From JAGLCY01 sp965363725 (lineage in GTDB: Bacteria; Krumholzibacteriota; Krumholzibacteriia; LZORAL124-64-63), in assembly GCA_965363725.1 (NCBI GenBank), contig CBDTUS010000227.1:1-5636 (forward strand): 5,636 nt of DNA, read 5' to 3'. Both the position numbers and the translations under genes were made by a program. This document shows positions 1 through 5,636 of the stretch, one piece after another (position 1 is the stretch's first letter; every line of letters begins with the position of its first letter). The notes under the pieces are model-generated. The model did no database searches and was not told the DNA's origin. It worked only from the letters and a program-made list of their open reading frames with translations.

Positions 1-48
1 TGAGTTAAAATTCGACAATATTTTCCGCAAAAATCCTGGGTTCCCAAT

Positions 49-2214
49 TTATCTGGGGAAGGCACCTTCCAGGAGCATCAGATCGCCGGCCATGTTTTCC
101 GTACGGGCGAAAACAACCTCGTCACCGCCGGGCGAAAGGGCCAGCCCCGCGCTGACCAGCCCTGGTAGTTCGGCCAGAAATGACGACTCCCCCGCCCCCA
201 GGTCGTGAAACATCAAAAAAGCGCTGTCCTGAACCCGCATGACCCAGGCGATCTTCCCCGGCGGGGCGCTTCCCCTGACATATCGCCAGTTCCGGCGGTC
301 CTGATGGGCCAGGTCGGAAATGATCAGTTCCGGTTCCGCCGACGGTTCCCCTGCCTGCTGCCGCCAGAGACCGGGCAGACCGGGTCGGGTGAAAAACAAT
401 TCCTCCCCCGATGAGGATTCTTCGGCGGTCAGCCCCCCCTTGGCGGTCAGCCGAAGCCCCGGCCCCCCGGATAGGGGTTCCCGGAAAATCTGCCAACCCT
501 CTCCCTTGTCGGCGCTGACCAGAAGGTGTTCGCCGTCGGCGCCCCAGGCGGTGAACAGGCGCTGGCCTTCAGTACCGGCAGCCACCTCGATCCGGTGGGG
601 GTCCCCCCCGCGGGCCTGGACCACCATGATTTCGCTGCGGCCGTCCATCATCGCGTTGAAGGCGATCCGATCTCCCCGGGGCGACCATCGGGGGTTGCTG
701 ACCGCCGCCGCCTCCAGAAAAGTCAAACGCTGCAGTTCGGCCCCCTCCCGGTCTGCTACCCACAACTCCGGCCTGCCCGATCGGGCGGAGACAAACACCA
801 CCCGACCGCCGTCCGGGCTGAAATCCGCCTCGTACTCCCAGCGGGTCGATCGGATGAAAGGCCCCGTTTCCAGCTGCCAGGGATCCCTACCTGTGATCCT
901 GATCCGCCAGAGATCCTGGTCGGCCCGCACCTCTTCGTAGACCAGGTCGCCCGTCCGGCGGGCAATGGTGGGATTCCAGGCAAAATCCCCGGGCGTGGGA
1001 ACCCAGTGGGGCGGGCCGCCCCGAACGGGCACCCGCCACAGATCGAAACGGCCCGCCGGTGCTGCGGCGTAAACCAGCCAAGCGCCGTCCGGGCTCCAAG
1101 CCAGGCCCTGCAGAGCGGCCAGGCCCATGAGTACGGTTTCGGTCGGTCCCCCGGTCGCTGCGGCGGTGAACAATCCCGTCCGCCCGGTCTGATCCAGCCC
1201 GATCCAGGCCAGGGTTTTTCCCGAGGGAGAATAGCGGGGCTGGAAATCGCCCGCGGAATCGGGACGGTCCAGATCGACCGGGCGCACCGCAAAATCGCCG
1301 AGGGCCAGTTCGAACAGTCGGTGACTCCTGGATTTTTCATCCCACGCCGAAAAGACCAGCGTTTTTCCGTCGGGCGACCAATCCAGTCCCTCGACCCAGC
1401 CGGACACCTCGTGTAAGGGGCGAGCCGCACCGCCCAGGGAGGGCACGATGGAAATCACATTTCGGGGCTCGCCTCCCTGGACAAAAGCCACCGACTGTCC
1501 ATCGGGCGACCAGGCGGGCCAGGCGGCCCAGCCTGTGTCATCGGTCAGGCGCAGGGTCGATTCGGAATTTCGCTGCTTGATGTAGATATCGATGTTCCCG
1601 GCCTCGGGACCGGCCCACGCGAAAGCCACCCGGGTGCCGTCGGGCGACAGCGCGGGATATTGCTCCCGGCCCGGATAACTGGTCACCGGTATGGCGGAAG
1701 GCGGGCCGCTGGAGACCGGGTCCGCAGAATCGTTGCGCAAAAGACGGGGCCCGAACATCGCCAGCAGCATCAGGGCTCCGGCAATGACCACGAAGCGCAG
1801 CACGGCCCGTCCGCTACCGGTCGCCCCGGGGGGAGGTTCAGCGGCAGCCGAACTCGCGGGCGCAGTAGGAACCTCCACAACCACCGGCCCCACTTCGACG
1901 ATCAGCCGGTAGCCGTGGTGCCGGATGGTCTCGATGTATTGAGGTTTCCGCGCGCTGTCCCCGAATACCCGGCGTAGCTCCGACACGGCGCGGGTCAGGA
2001 TCTCCTCTCCCACCACGGAGTCGCCCCACACCTCGTCGAGCAGGCGCTCCCGGGTCACCACCTGGCCCGGCTTTTCCGCCAGAACCAGTAATACGCGCAT
2101 GACCCGCGGCTCGATCTGGACCTCACCGTCCGGTCCCGTGATCCGGTTCAGATCGGGAAGGACCAGCCACTGGTTCAGACGAAACTGAGGTGGAAAGTTG
2201 TCCTGTTGATTCAT
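49..2214 (-). CDS. CadC-like membrane transcription regulator: winged helix, one TM segment, C-terminal PD40 (TolB-like) propeller
   Basis: Probably a one-component regulator that binds DNA in the cytoplasm and senses a ligand or protein partner across the membrane. Numbering is from the GTG at 2220. Residues 13-110 form an OmpR/PhoB-type winged helix, with a recognition-helix region near 72-86 (EEILTRAVSELRRVF) and the typical wing IRHHGYRLI. A Pro/Ala-rich linker leads to one hydrophobic segment at about 139-158. The remaining 550 residues carry repeated SPDG-type PD40 motifs at 191, 237, 281, 330, 375, 467, 512, 559, 601 and 695, several of them degenerate. There is no receiver or kinase domain. 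Start choice: ATG at 2214 (721 aa) is preferred over GTG at 2220 (723 aa), and neither has a clear Shine-Dalgarno. The domain order is seen directly. The target genes and the signal are unknown; the lipoprotein gene just upstream is a candidate target. The propeller could instead serve as a protein-binding scaffold. Confidence 0.9.
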   Translation of the reverse strand: MNQQDNFPPQFRLNQWLVLPDLNRITGPDGEVQIEPRVMRVLLVLAEKPGQVVTRERLLDEVWGDSVVGEEILTRAVSELRRVFGDSARKPQYIETIRHHGYRLIVEVGPVVVEVPTAPASSAAAEPPPGATGSGRAVLRFVVIAGALMLLAMFGPRLLRNDSADPVSSGPPSAIPVTSYPGREQYPALSPDGTRVAFAWAGPEAGNIDIYIKQRNSESTLRLTDDTGWAAWPAWSPDGQSVAFVQGGEPRNVISIVPSLGGAARPLHEVSGWVEGLDWSPDGKTLVFSAWDEKSRSHRLFELALGDFAVRPVDLDRPDSAGDFQPRYSPSGKTLAWIGLDQTGRTGLFTAAATGGPTETVLMGLAALQGLAWSPDGAWLVYAAAPAGRFDLWRVPVRGGPPHWVPTPGDFAWNPTIARRTGDLVYEEVRADQDLWRIRITGRDPWQLETGPFIRSTRWEYEADFSPDGGRVVFVSARSGRPELWVADREGAELQRLTFLEAAAVSNPRWSPRGDRIAFNAMMDGRSEIMVVQARGGDPHRIEVAAGTEGQRLFTAWGADGEHLLVSADKGEGWQIFREPLSGGPGLRLTAKGGLTAEESSSGEELFFTRPGLPGLWRQQAGEPSAEPELIISDLAHQDRRNWRYVRGSAPPGKIAWVMRVQDSAFLMFHDLGAGESSFLAELPGLVSAGLALSPGGDEVVFARTENMAGDLMLLEGAFPR

Positions 2215-2261
2215 CCGCACGACCGATTGAATTTTGAGATCCCGGTGCCCCTGGCCCGATC

Positions 2262-2290
2262 AATATAGGGGAAGACCGGCGACCTGTTCA
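2262..2290 (-). promoter_or_regulatory. Candidate sigma-70 promoter for the membrane regulator
   Basis: On the minus strand, TGAACA (2290-2285, 4 of 6 to the -35 consensus) is followed after 17 bases by TATATT (2267-2262, 5 of 6 to the -10 consensus). The predicted start of transcription near 2255 leaves a leader of about 40 bases before the ATG at 2214. The -35 box overlaps the TGA stop of the upstream lipoprotein gene, so the regulator could be transcribed alone as well as by readthrough. This rests only on sequence matching. Confidence 0.4.
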
Positions 2291-3169
2291 TTCCTTTTCG
2301 GTCATCGGCCGCGGAACAGCCAGCACGGCCCAAATGGGGTAGTGGTCGCTGGCCAGGGTTTCGTCGGCGATACCCCGGGACCCCGGAGCGAAACCCTTGG
2401 TGAAGAAATGGTCCAGGACCGGCACCGAACCGGGGACCTTCTTGTACTTGTTGGCGATGGTCGGGCCCTCGGGCAATCGGACCGTGGCCAGCCGGAGCCG
2501 GCGCATGGTCTGCCGCAGCAAAGTCACGTCGTAGTCGGTGGCGGTGTTGAAATCCCCGCCGATTATCACCGGCCCTTCGAATTCCCCCAAGCTGTCACGC
2601 GCCGCCTCGGCCTGCTCCACCCTCTTGTACTGGTCCATGACCACGGTCGCGGTGTGGATGCTGACCGCCCTTACCTGTGTCCCACCCAGGTCGATGTCCG
2701 CCGCCACGGCGATACGGCGGTGACCCGTCAGCAGGGTTTCGTGGGGTAGGATGAGCACCTTCTCGTCGAGGATCGGCCACCTGGACAGGACCCCGTTGCC
2801 GAACAGCTTCTTGTGGTGCGGATGAACCGCGGCGGCGCCGTAGATGTGATGCAGCCCGAGTTCCTCGGCTAGGTACCGCACACCCTGTGGATCCATCTCC
2901 TGAACCAGGATGATGTCGGCTGTGGCCAGGTCGGGATTGGCCCTGATTTCGGTAAGGGCCTGCTCCACATTCTCGCCATACTGGATGTTCCAGGACACCA
3001 CCCGCACGCTGTCACCGACCGCGGGGGAAGGCCGGTTGGCCGCACCCCGGTGAATGGTCACCTGCGAAGGAGCGTACCCGGTTTTCACACCGCAGCCGGT
3101 CAGTAGTGCCAGGCAAAGGAACGTCAGCGGGATCGCCGCCATCCTGGTCATGGGATCAAGTTTCAACAT
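2288..3169 (-). CDS. Lipoprotein of the endonuclease/exonuclease/phosphatase (DNase I-like) family
   Basis: Predicted extracytoplasmic, lipid-anchored, metal-dependent hydrolase of phosphodiester or phosphomonoester bonds, 293 residues. Residues 10-26 are a lipoprotein signal (hydrophobic AAIPLTFLCLALLTGC), with the acylated Cys at 26. Gly at the next position suits outer-membrane sorting under the E. coli rule. All family motifs are present in order: SWNIQYG (Asn61), VQEMD (metal-binding Glu91), GNGVLSR (Asn125), IHTAT (His172), GGDFN (Asp206, Asn208), LDHFF (Asp253) and SDHYP (Asp275, His276). The fold and an intact active site are therefore well supported. The substrate is not: the family includes DNases, sphingomyelinases, inositol phosphatases and nucleases of unknown role. 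The ATG at 3169 was chosen because it places the signal peptide at the N-terminus. An upstream in-frame start at 3295 would bury the signal and overlap the divergent gene. ATGs at 3151 and 3142 also keep the lipobox. No strong Shine-Dalgarno is visible. Confidence 0.9.
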   Translation of the reverse strand: MLKLDPMTRMAAIPLTFLCLALLTGCGVKTGYAPSQVTIHRGAANRPSPAVGDSVRVVSWNIQYGENVEQALTEIRANPDLATADIILVQEMDPQGVRYLAEELGLHHIYGAAAVHPHHKKLFGNGVLSRWPILDEKVLILPHETLLTGHRRIAVAADIDLGGTQVRAVSIHTATVVMDQYKRVEQAEAARDSLGEFEGPVIIGGDFNTATDYDVTLLRQTMRRLRLATVRLPEGPTIANKYKKVPGSVPVLDHFFTKGFAPGSRGIADETLASDHYPIWAVLAVPRPMTEKE

Positions 3170-3176
3170 GGGTGGA

Positions 3177-3205
3177 ACTCTACGATTCCTTTTCGTTTGC
3201 GACAA
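3177..3205 (-). promoter_or_regulatory. Candidate sigma-70 promoter for the lipoprotein gene
   Basis: On the minus strand, TTGTCG (3205-3200) and TAGAGT (3182-3177) each match 4 of 6 consensus bases and are separated by 17. Transcription would start only a few bases before the ATG at 3169. The mRNA would then be nearly leaderless, or translation would begin at ATG 3151 or 3142. The boxes overlap the candidate plus-strand promoter. Moderate to weak evidence. Confidence 0.3.
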
Positions 3206-3225
3206 CCCCCAGATGCCCTCATAGT
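3197..3225 (+). promoter_or_regulatory. Candidate sigma-70 promoter for the thioredoxin-fold / RNA modification operon
   Basis: TTGCGA (3197-3202) and CATAGT (3220-3225) each match 4 of 6 consensus bases with an ideal 17-base spacer. Transcription would begin near 3232, just ahead of the AGGAGG at 3237. It lies in the 80-base gap between two divergent genes, where a promoter is expected. It shares bases with the opposing candidate, so the two transcription units could compete for polymerase. Confidence 0.35.
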
Positions 3226-3236
3226 CTGGAAAAATC

Positions 3237-3242
3237 AGGAGG
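3237..3242 (+). promoter_or_regulatory. Perfect Shine-Dalgarno deciding a TTG start
   Basis: AGGAGG is followed by seven bases and then TTG at 3250, which is optimal spacing. It settles the start of the thioredoxin-fold gene. The upstream in-frame ATG at 3106 lies inside the divergent lipoprotein gene and would add 48 residues that do not resemble the family. Confidence 0.85.
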
Positions 3243-3249
3243 TCCCGCC

Positions 3250-3861
3250 TTGAAAGCCGAATTTGCCGCCGCGGTCCTGGAAACCGGATTGACACCGGAA
3301 GCCTATCGCATCGTCATGGAAAAATCCGCCGCCCGGGATCCGGCCGATTTCGAGGGCCTGGAAGCCGAACGCGTGGCGTTCGCCAAGCTCAATCTGCACC
3401 GGACCGAACGCCTCCAGAGACACTGGCGGCCTTCGGAGGCCCTGGCTTCCTTGATGGGGCGCCTCGACCATCCGCAGCTCTGGATGGTCCTGACCGAGCC
3501 CTGGTGCGGCGACTCGGCGCAGTGCCTGCCCTGCCTGGAGATTCTCGCCGAAAGCAACCCGCTGGTGACCATCAGGATTCTGACCCGGGACGACCACCTC
3601 GACATCATGGACCGCTATCTGACCGGCGGCAAACGCAGCATTCCCATCCTGGTGGCCCTGGATCCCCAGGGAAACGAACTCTTCCGCTGGGGCCCGCGGC
3701 CCGCCGAGGCCCAGGCGGTCTTCGACCAGGCAGTCGCCGAAGGCCTGGACAAGCCGGCCAAGCTGGAAAGGCTCCACCTGTTCTACGGGCGCAATCGGGG
3801 CCGGGCGCTCGATGAGGAAATGATCGCTGTAATCACCAACCTCCTGGACGGCGCCTCATGA
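3250..3861 (+). CDS. Thioredoxin-fold family protein (Thioredoxin_9 type) with extra CLPC motif
   Basis: A 203-residue cytoplasmic protein with no signal peptide or membrane segment. It starts at TTG behind AGGAGG. Residues 1-78 are a helical N-terminal part, including the family-like stretch KLNLHRTERL. Residues 79-160 form the thioredoxin core: LWMVLTEPWCGDSAQ, with Cys86 at the usual nucleophile position, then a probable cis-proline in KRSIPILVAL (Pro132), then the family-typical WGPRPAEAQ. From memory, relatives read WCGDAAQN and lack the second Cys of a normal CxxC. This protein adds Cys92 and Cys95, forming C-L-P-C six residues further down the helix. The function of the family is not established; a disulfide reductase or thiol-based role is an inference. 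Its stop overlaps the start of the following RNA modification gene (ATGA), so the two products are probably made together. Confidence 0.88.
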   Translation: MKAEFAAAVLETGLTPEAYRIVMEKSAARDPADFEGLEAERVAFAKLNLHRTERLQRHWRPSEALASLMGRLDHPQLWMVLTEPWCGDSAQCLPCLEILAESNPLVTIRILTRDDHLDIMDRYLTGGKRSIPILVALDPQGNELFRWGPRPAEAQAVFDQAVAEGLDKPAKLERLHLFYGRNRGRALDEEMIAVITNLLDGAS

Positions 3862-5402
3862 AGATATTCGAAGACAAGGACTGGCTGGCCGTCGCCAAAC
3901 CCAGCGGGATGGCCACCCACGCCGGAGGGCCGGGCGAACTGGGCGCGACCGAATGGCTGGATCTCCACCTGGGTCTGAAGGCCCATGTAGTCTCCCGGCT
4001 CGACCGCGGCACCAGCGGGGTGCTCCTGTTGGCGCGCCATGCGGCGGCCGCCGCCAGGGCTCAGGAGATCCATGAATCGGGCCGGGCCGTCAAGGTCTAC
4101 GAATTCTATTCGGCCTCCGATTCCCAGGGTGGCGGCCCGGGCGAATCCTGGACCCGCAACGACCCCCTCGACGGCAAGCAGGCCGCCACCAGCTTCCAAC
4201 GACTGGCAGCGACTCCCCGGGACGACCTTTTCCTGTACCGGGCCGAGATCACCCACGGCCGAAGGCACCAGATCCGCCGGCACGCGGCCGCCAGCGGAGT
4301 CCCGGTCCTCGGAGACGAGGAATACGGCGGGGCCCCCTTTGCCCGCCTGATGTTGCATTGCGCCGAAGTTCGGTGGCCGGAAATCGAAGAGCCTCTGCGG
4401 GCGGGAAATCCCGCCTCTTTCGAGGCGCTCGCTTCGGGCTTGGACCCGGGACTGGCCGTGTGCCGGGACCGGCGCGGTTCCTGGCCCCAGACCGTCTCCG
4501 ACGCCTTCCGCATCGTCCACCGGGACGAAATTCCCGGCCTGCCCGCAGCGATCGAGATCTATGGCGGCTGGTTCAAAGCCATCTGGTTCGACGAAACCTC
4601 CGCCCCGGAAAAACGGGACCGGGTGCTGCTGCCCGTCCTCGAAGAGATCACCGACGCCTTCGGCCTGAAGGGTGGGGTCATCCGCACCCACCGGCGCAAC
4701 CCGCATCAACGCACCCTGGTCACCGATACGCGGGTCCTCGGTGGAGAGCCGCCGGACGTTTTCACCGTCAGTGAACACGGATTGAAATATGAAATCAGCC
4801 TGACCCGTACCCAGCACACGGGGCTTTTCCTCGATCAGCGCGACACCCGCCGCCGTGTAGCCCTGACCGCGGCAGGCAGGCGGCTGGCCAATCTTTTCGC
4901 CTACACCTGTTCGTTTTCCGTGGCCGCGGTTGCGGCGGAGGCCGAGGTTGTTTTTTCGGTGGACACCGCCCGAGCTGGGCTGAACACCGGCAAGTCCAAC
5001 TTCCAGAGGAATGGATTGGCGGAATCCGGGCGCGGAAAATTCATCCAGGAAGACGCGCGCAAATGGCTGAGCCGTCAGGAAAGGCGGCTCGACGAAAAAC
5101 CGCAAGAGTTCCGGCCGCTGGACCTGGTGATCTGCGACCCGCCCGTGTTCGCTTCAACCAGGGACGGGGGAAAATTTTCACTCGAAGAAGAATGGCCCCG
5201 GTTGGCGAAACAGACCGGCAGGCTTCTGGGCACGGGCGGAGTGGCCGTTTTCGCCAACAACCACCGCACCGGGGATCACGCTTTCTACCGCCGCGCCCTG
5301 GAAGAGAATTTTCGCGAGGTCACGGACCTGCGGCCGCCGTTGGACTTTCCCGTCTTTCCCCGGCGGCCGCATCATGTCCGAACGTTCTGGTGCCTCAAAT
5401 AG
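3858..5402 (+). CDS. Bifunctional fusion: RluA-type pseudouridine synthase + RlmK/RlmI-type SAM methyltransferase
   Basis: A 514-residue predicted cytoplasmic RNA modification enzyme. Residues 1-190 are an RluA-family uridine isomerase without an S4 domain: AVAKPSGMATH, the catalytic loop RLDRGTSG with Asp49, VKVYEF (Tyr81), HGRRHQIRRH (133-142) and LGDEEYGG. Residues 215-330 resemble the central domain of RlmI/RlmK enzymes (IPGLPAAIEIYGGWFKAIWF, then HTGLFLDQRDTRRRV). Residues 344-514 are a class I methyltransferase: motif I NLFAYTCSFSVAA, acidic post-I Asp369, EDA at 398-400, motif IV DPPVF (427-431). FANN (465-468) resembles the FSNN of RlmK, which makes m7G2069 in E. coli 23S rRNA. RlmI, an m5C enzyme, instead has a Cys-containing FSCS. 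The RluA part sits where RlmI carries a PUA domain. An rRNA substrate is inferred, not shown. Oddities: Ser46 replaces the usual His of HRLD, and Cys351 replaces a usual Gly. The ATG overlaps the upstream stop and has only a weak ribosome-binding site, which suggests coupled translation. Confidence 0.92.
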   Translation: MKIFEDKDWLAVAKPSGMATHAGGPGELGATEWLDLHLGLKAHVVSRLDRGTSGVLLLARHAAAAARAQEIHESGRAVKVYEFYSASDSQGGGPGESWTRNDPLDGKQAATSFQRLAATPRDDLFLYRAEITHGRRHQIRRHAAASGVPVLGDEEYGGAPFARLMLHCAEVRWPEIEEPLRAGNPASFEALASGLDPGLAVCRDRRGSWPQTVSDAFRIVHRDEIPGLPAAIEIYGGWFKAIWFDETSAPEKRDRVLLPVLEEITDAFGLKGGVIRTHRRNPHQRTLVTDTRVLGGEPPDVFTVSEHGLKYEISLTRTQHTGLFLDQRDTRRRVALTAAGRRLANLFAYTCSFSVAAVAAEAEVVFSVDTARAGLNTGKSNFQRNGLAESGRGKFIQEDARKWLSRQERRLDEKPQEFRPLDLVICDPPVFASTRDGGKFSLEEEWPRLAKQTGRLLGTGGVAVFANNHRTGDHAFYRRALEENFREVTDLRPPLDFPVFPRRPHHVRTFWCLK

Positions 5403-5406
5403 TCGG

Positions 5407-5636
5407 CTATTCGTGTTCCACCAGCCCCATTTCCAGGATGCTGGTCATCGGGTCATAGGTGGCGTCCAGCCGGACACGATAGGGCTCCAGCGAGGCGCGG
5501 ATCTGATCCGGCAGGCCCTCCTCCCACAAAATGTGGAGAGATTCCCGATCCATCGCGGCCGCTTCGGCCGCCACGGCGGCACGCCAGGTGTCAAAATCCA
5601 GACCGTCCACATACCCGGCCTCGCCCAGGGCCTCGA
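5407..5636 (-). CDS. Unrecognised acidic protein, C-terminal part (gene runs off the window)
   Basis: The minus-strand frame is open from the window edge to a TAG at 5407-5409, giving at least 76 residues. Codons are GC-rich at third positions, as in the neighbours. The product is rich in Glu, Asp and Ala, has no membrane segment, and is probably helical in its visible part (DTWRAAVAAEAAAMDRESLH), ending ILEMGLVEHE. I do not recognise a family. A short version starting at GTG 5610 with GAGG about nine bases before it (67 aa) is possible. The in-frame codons before it (EALGEAGY) read equally like coding sequence, so the 5' end is probably outside the window. It converges on the fusion gene with four bases between the stops. 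Confidence 0.6.
   Translation of the reverse strand, partial: EALGEAGYVDGLDFDTWRAAVAAEAAAMDRESLHILWEEGLPDQIRASLEPYRVRLDATYDPMTSILEMGLVEHE

Noticed and set aside
1..48. AT-rich stretch downstream of the regulator
   Set aside because: It is too short to show a gene. A tight TGGG-AA-CCCA repeat precedes a short T-run on the minus strand, but the hairpin would be too weak to call a terminator.
53..72. Inverted repeat GGAAGG-CA-CCTTCC near the end of the regulator gene
   Set aside because: It lies inside the last codons, has only a two-base loop and is not followed by a T-run on the minus strand, so I do not call it a terminator.
526..1416. Open frame on the plus strand opposite the regulator (296 codons)
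   Set aside because: It is antisense to the PD40 repeat region, is low in hydrophobic structure and has no motif; it is a by-product of GC-rich codon bias.
1086..1650. Recurring near-identical short sequences on the plus strand (ccgtcgggcgacca and variants)
   Set aside because: They are the reverse complement of the repeated WSPDG motif of the PD40 propeller, not an independent DNA repeat.
3170..3295. N-terminal extension of the lipoprotein gene to an upstream start at 3295
   Set aside because: It would place 42 residues before the lipoprotein signal and overlap the Shine-Dalgarno and start of the divergent gene.
3783..5105. Long open frame on the minus strand opposite the fusion enzyme (440 codons)
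   Set aside because: It lies antisense to a gene with clear domain motifs in the expected order. Its translation shows no recognisable family, and long antisense frames are expected in GC-rich DNA.

Overview
This GC-rich window is ordinary protein-coding chromosome. It holds four complete genes and one cut by the right edge, arranged around a short divergent promoter region near 3170-3249. I see no tRNA, rRNA, mobile element, CRISPR array or phage signature. The organism is probably a Gram-negative bacterium, because one protein has a lipoprotein signal and another is a membrane-anchored regulator with a propeller domain on the far side of the membrane. Winged-helix regulators fused to PD40 propellers are especially common in Acidobacteriota and some deltaproteobacterial or myxobacterial lineages. 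That placement is inferred from domain style and is not proven here.

Left side, minus strand. A lipid-anchored endonuclease/exonuclease/phosphatase-family protein (2288-3169) is followed 73 bases downstream by a CadC-like transmembrane transcription regulator (49-2214), which carries about ten TolB-type PD40 propeller motifs. The two may be read together, but the regulator also has its own good promoter candidate, overlapping the end of the nuclease-like gene. The window starts with 48 bases of AT-rich sequence in which I recognise no gene.

Right side, plus strand. A thioredoxin-fold protein (3250-3861) starts at TTG behind a perfect AGGAGG and carries an unusual extra CxxC. Its stop overlaps, in an ATGA, the start of a 514-residue fusion enzyme (3858-5402). 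The fusion has an RluA-type pseudouridine synthase at the N-terminus and an RlmK/RlmI-type SAM methyltransferase at the C-terminus. The best reading is a bifunctional RNA (probably 23S rRNA) modification enzyme, translationally coupled to a small redox-type protein. An acidic, unrecognised protein (5407 to beyond the window) converges on it with four bases between the stop codons.

The most interesting item is the pseudouridine synthase-methyltransferase fusion. Next are the relocated CLPC motif in the thioredoxin-fold partner and the very long propeller of the one-component regulator.
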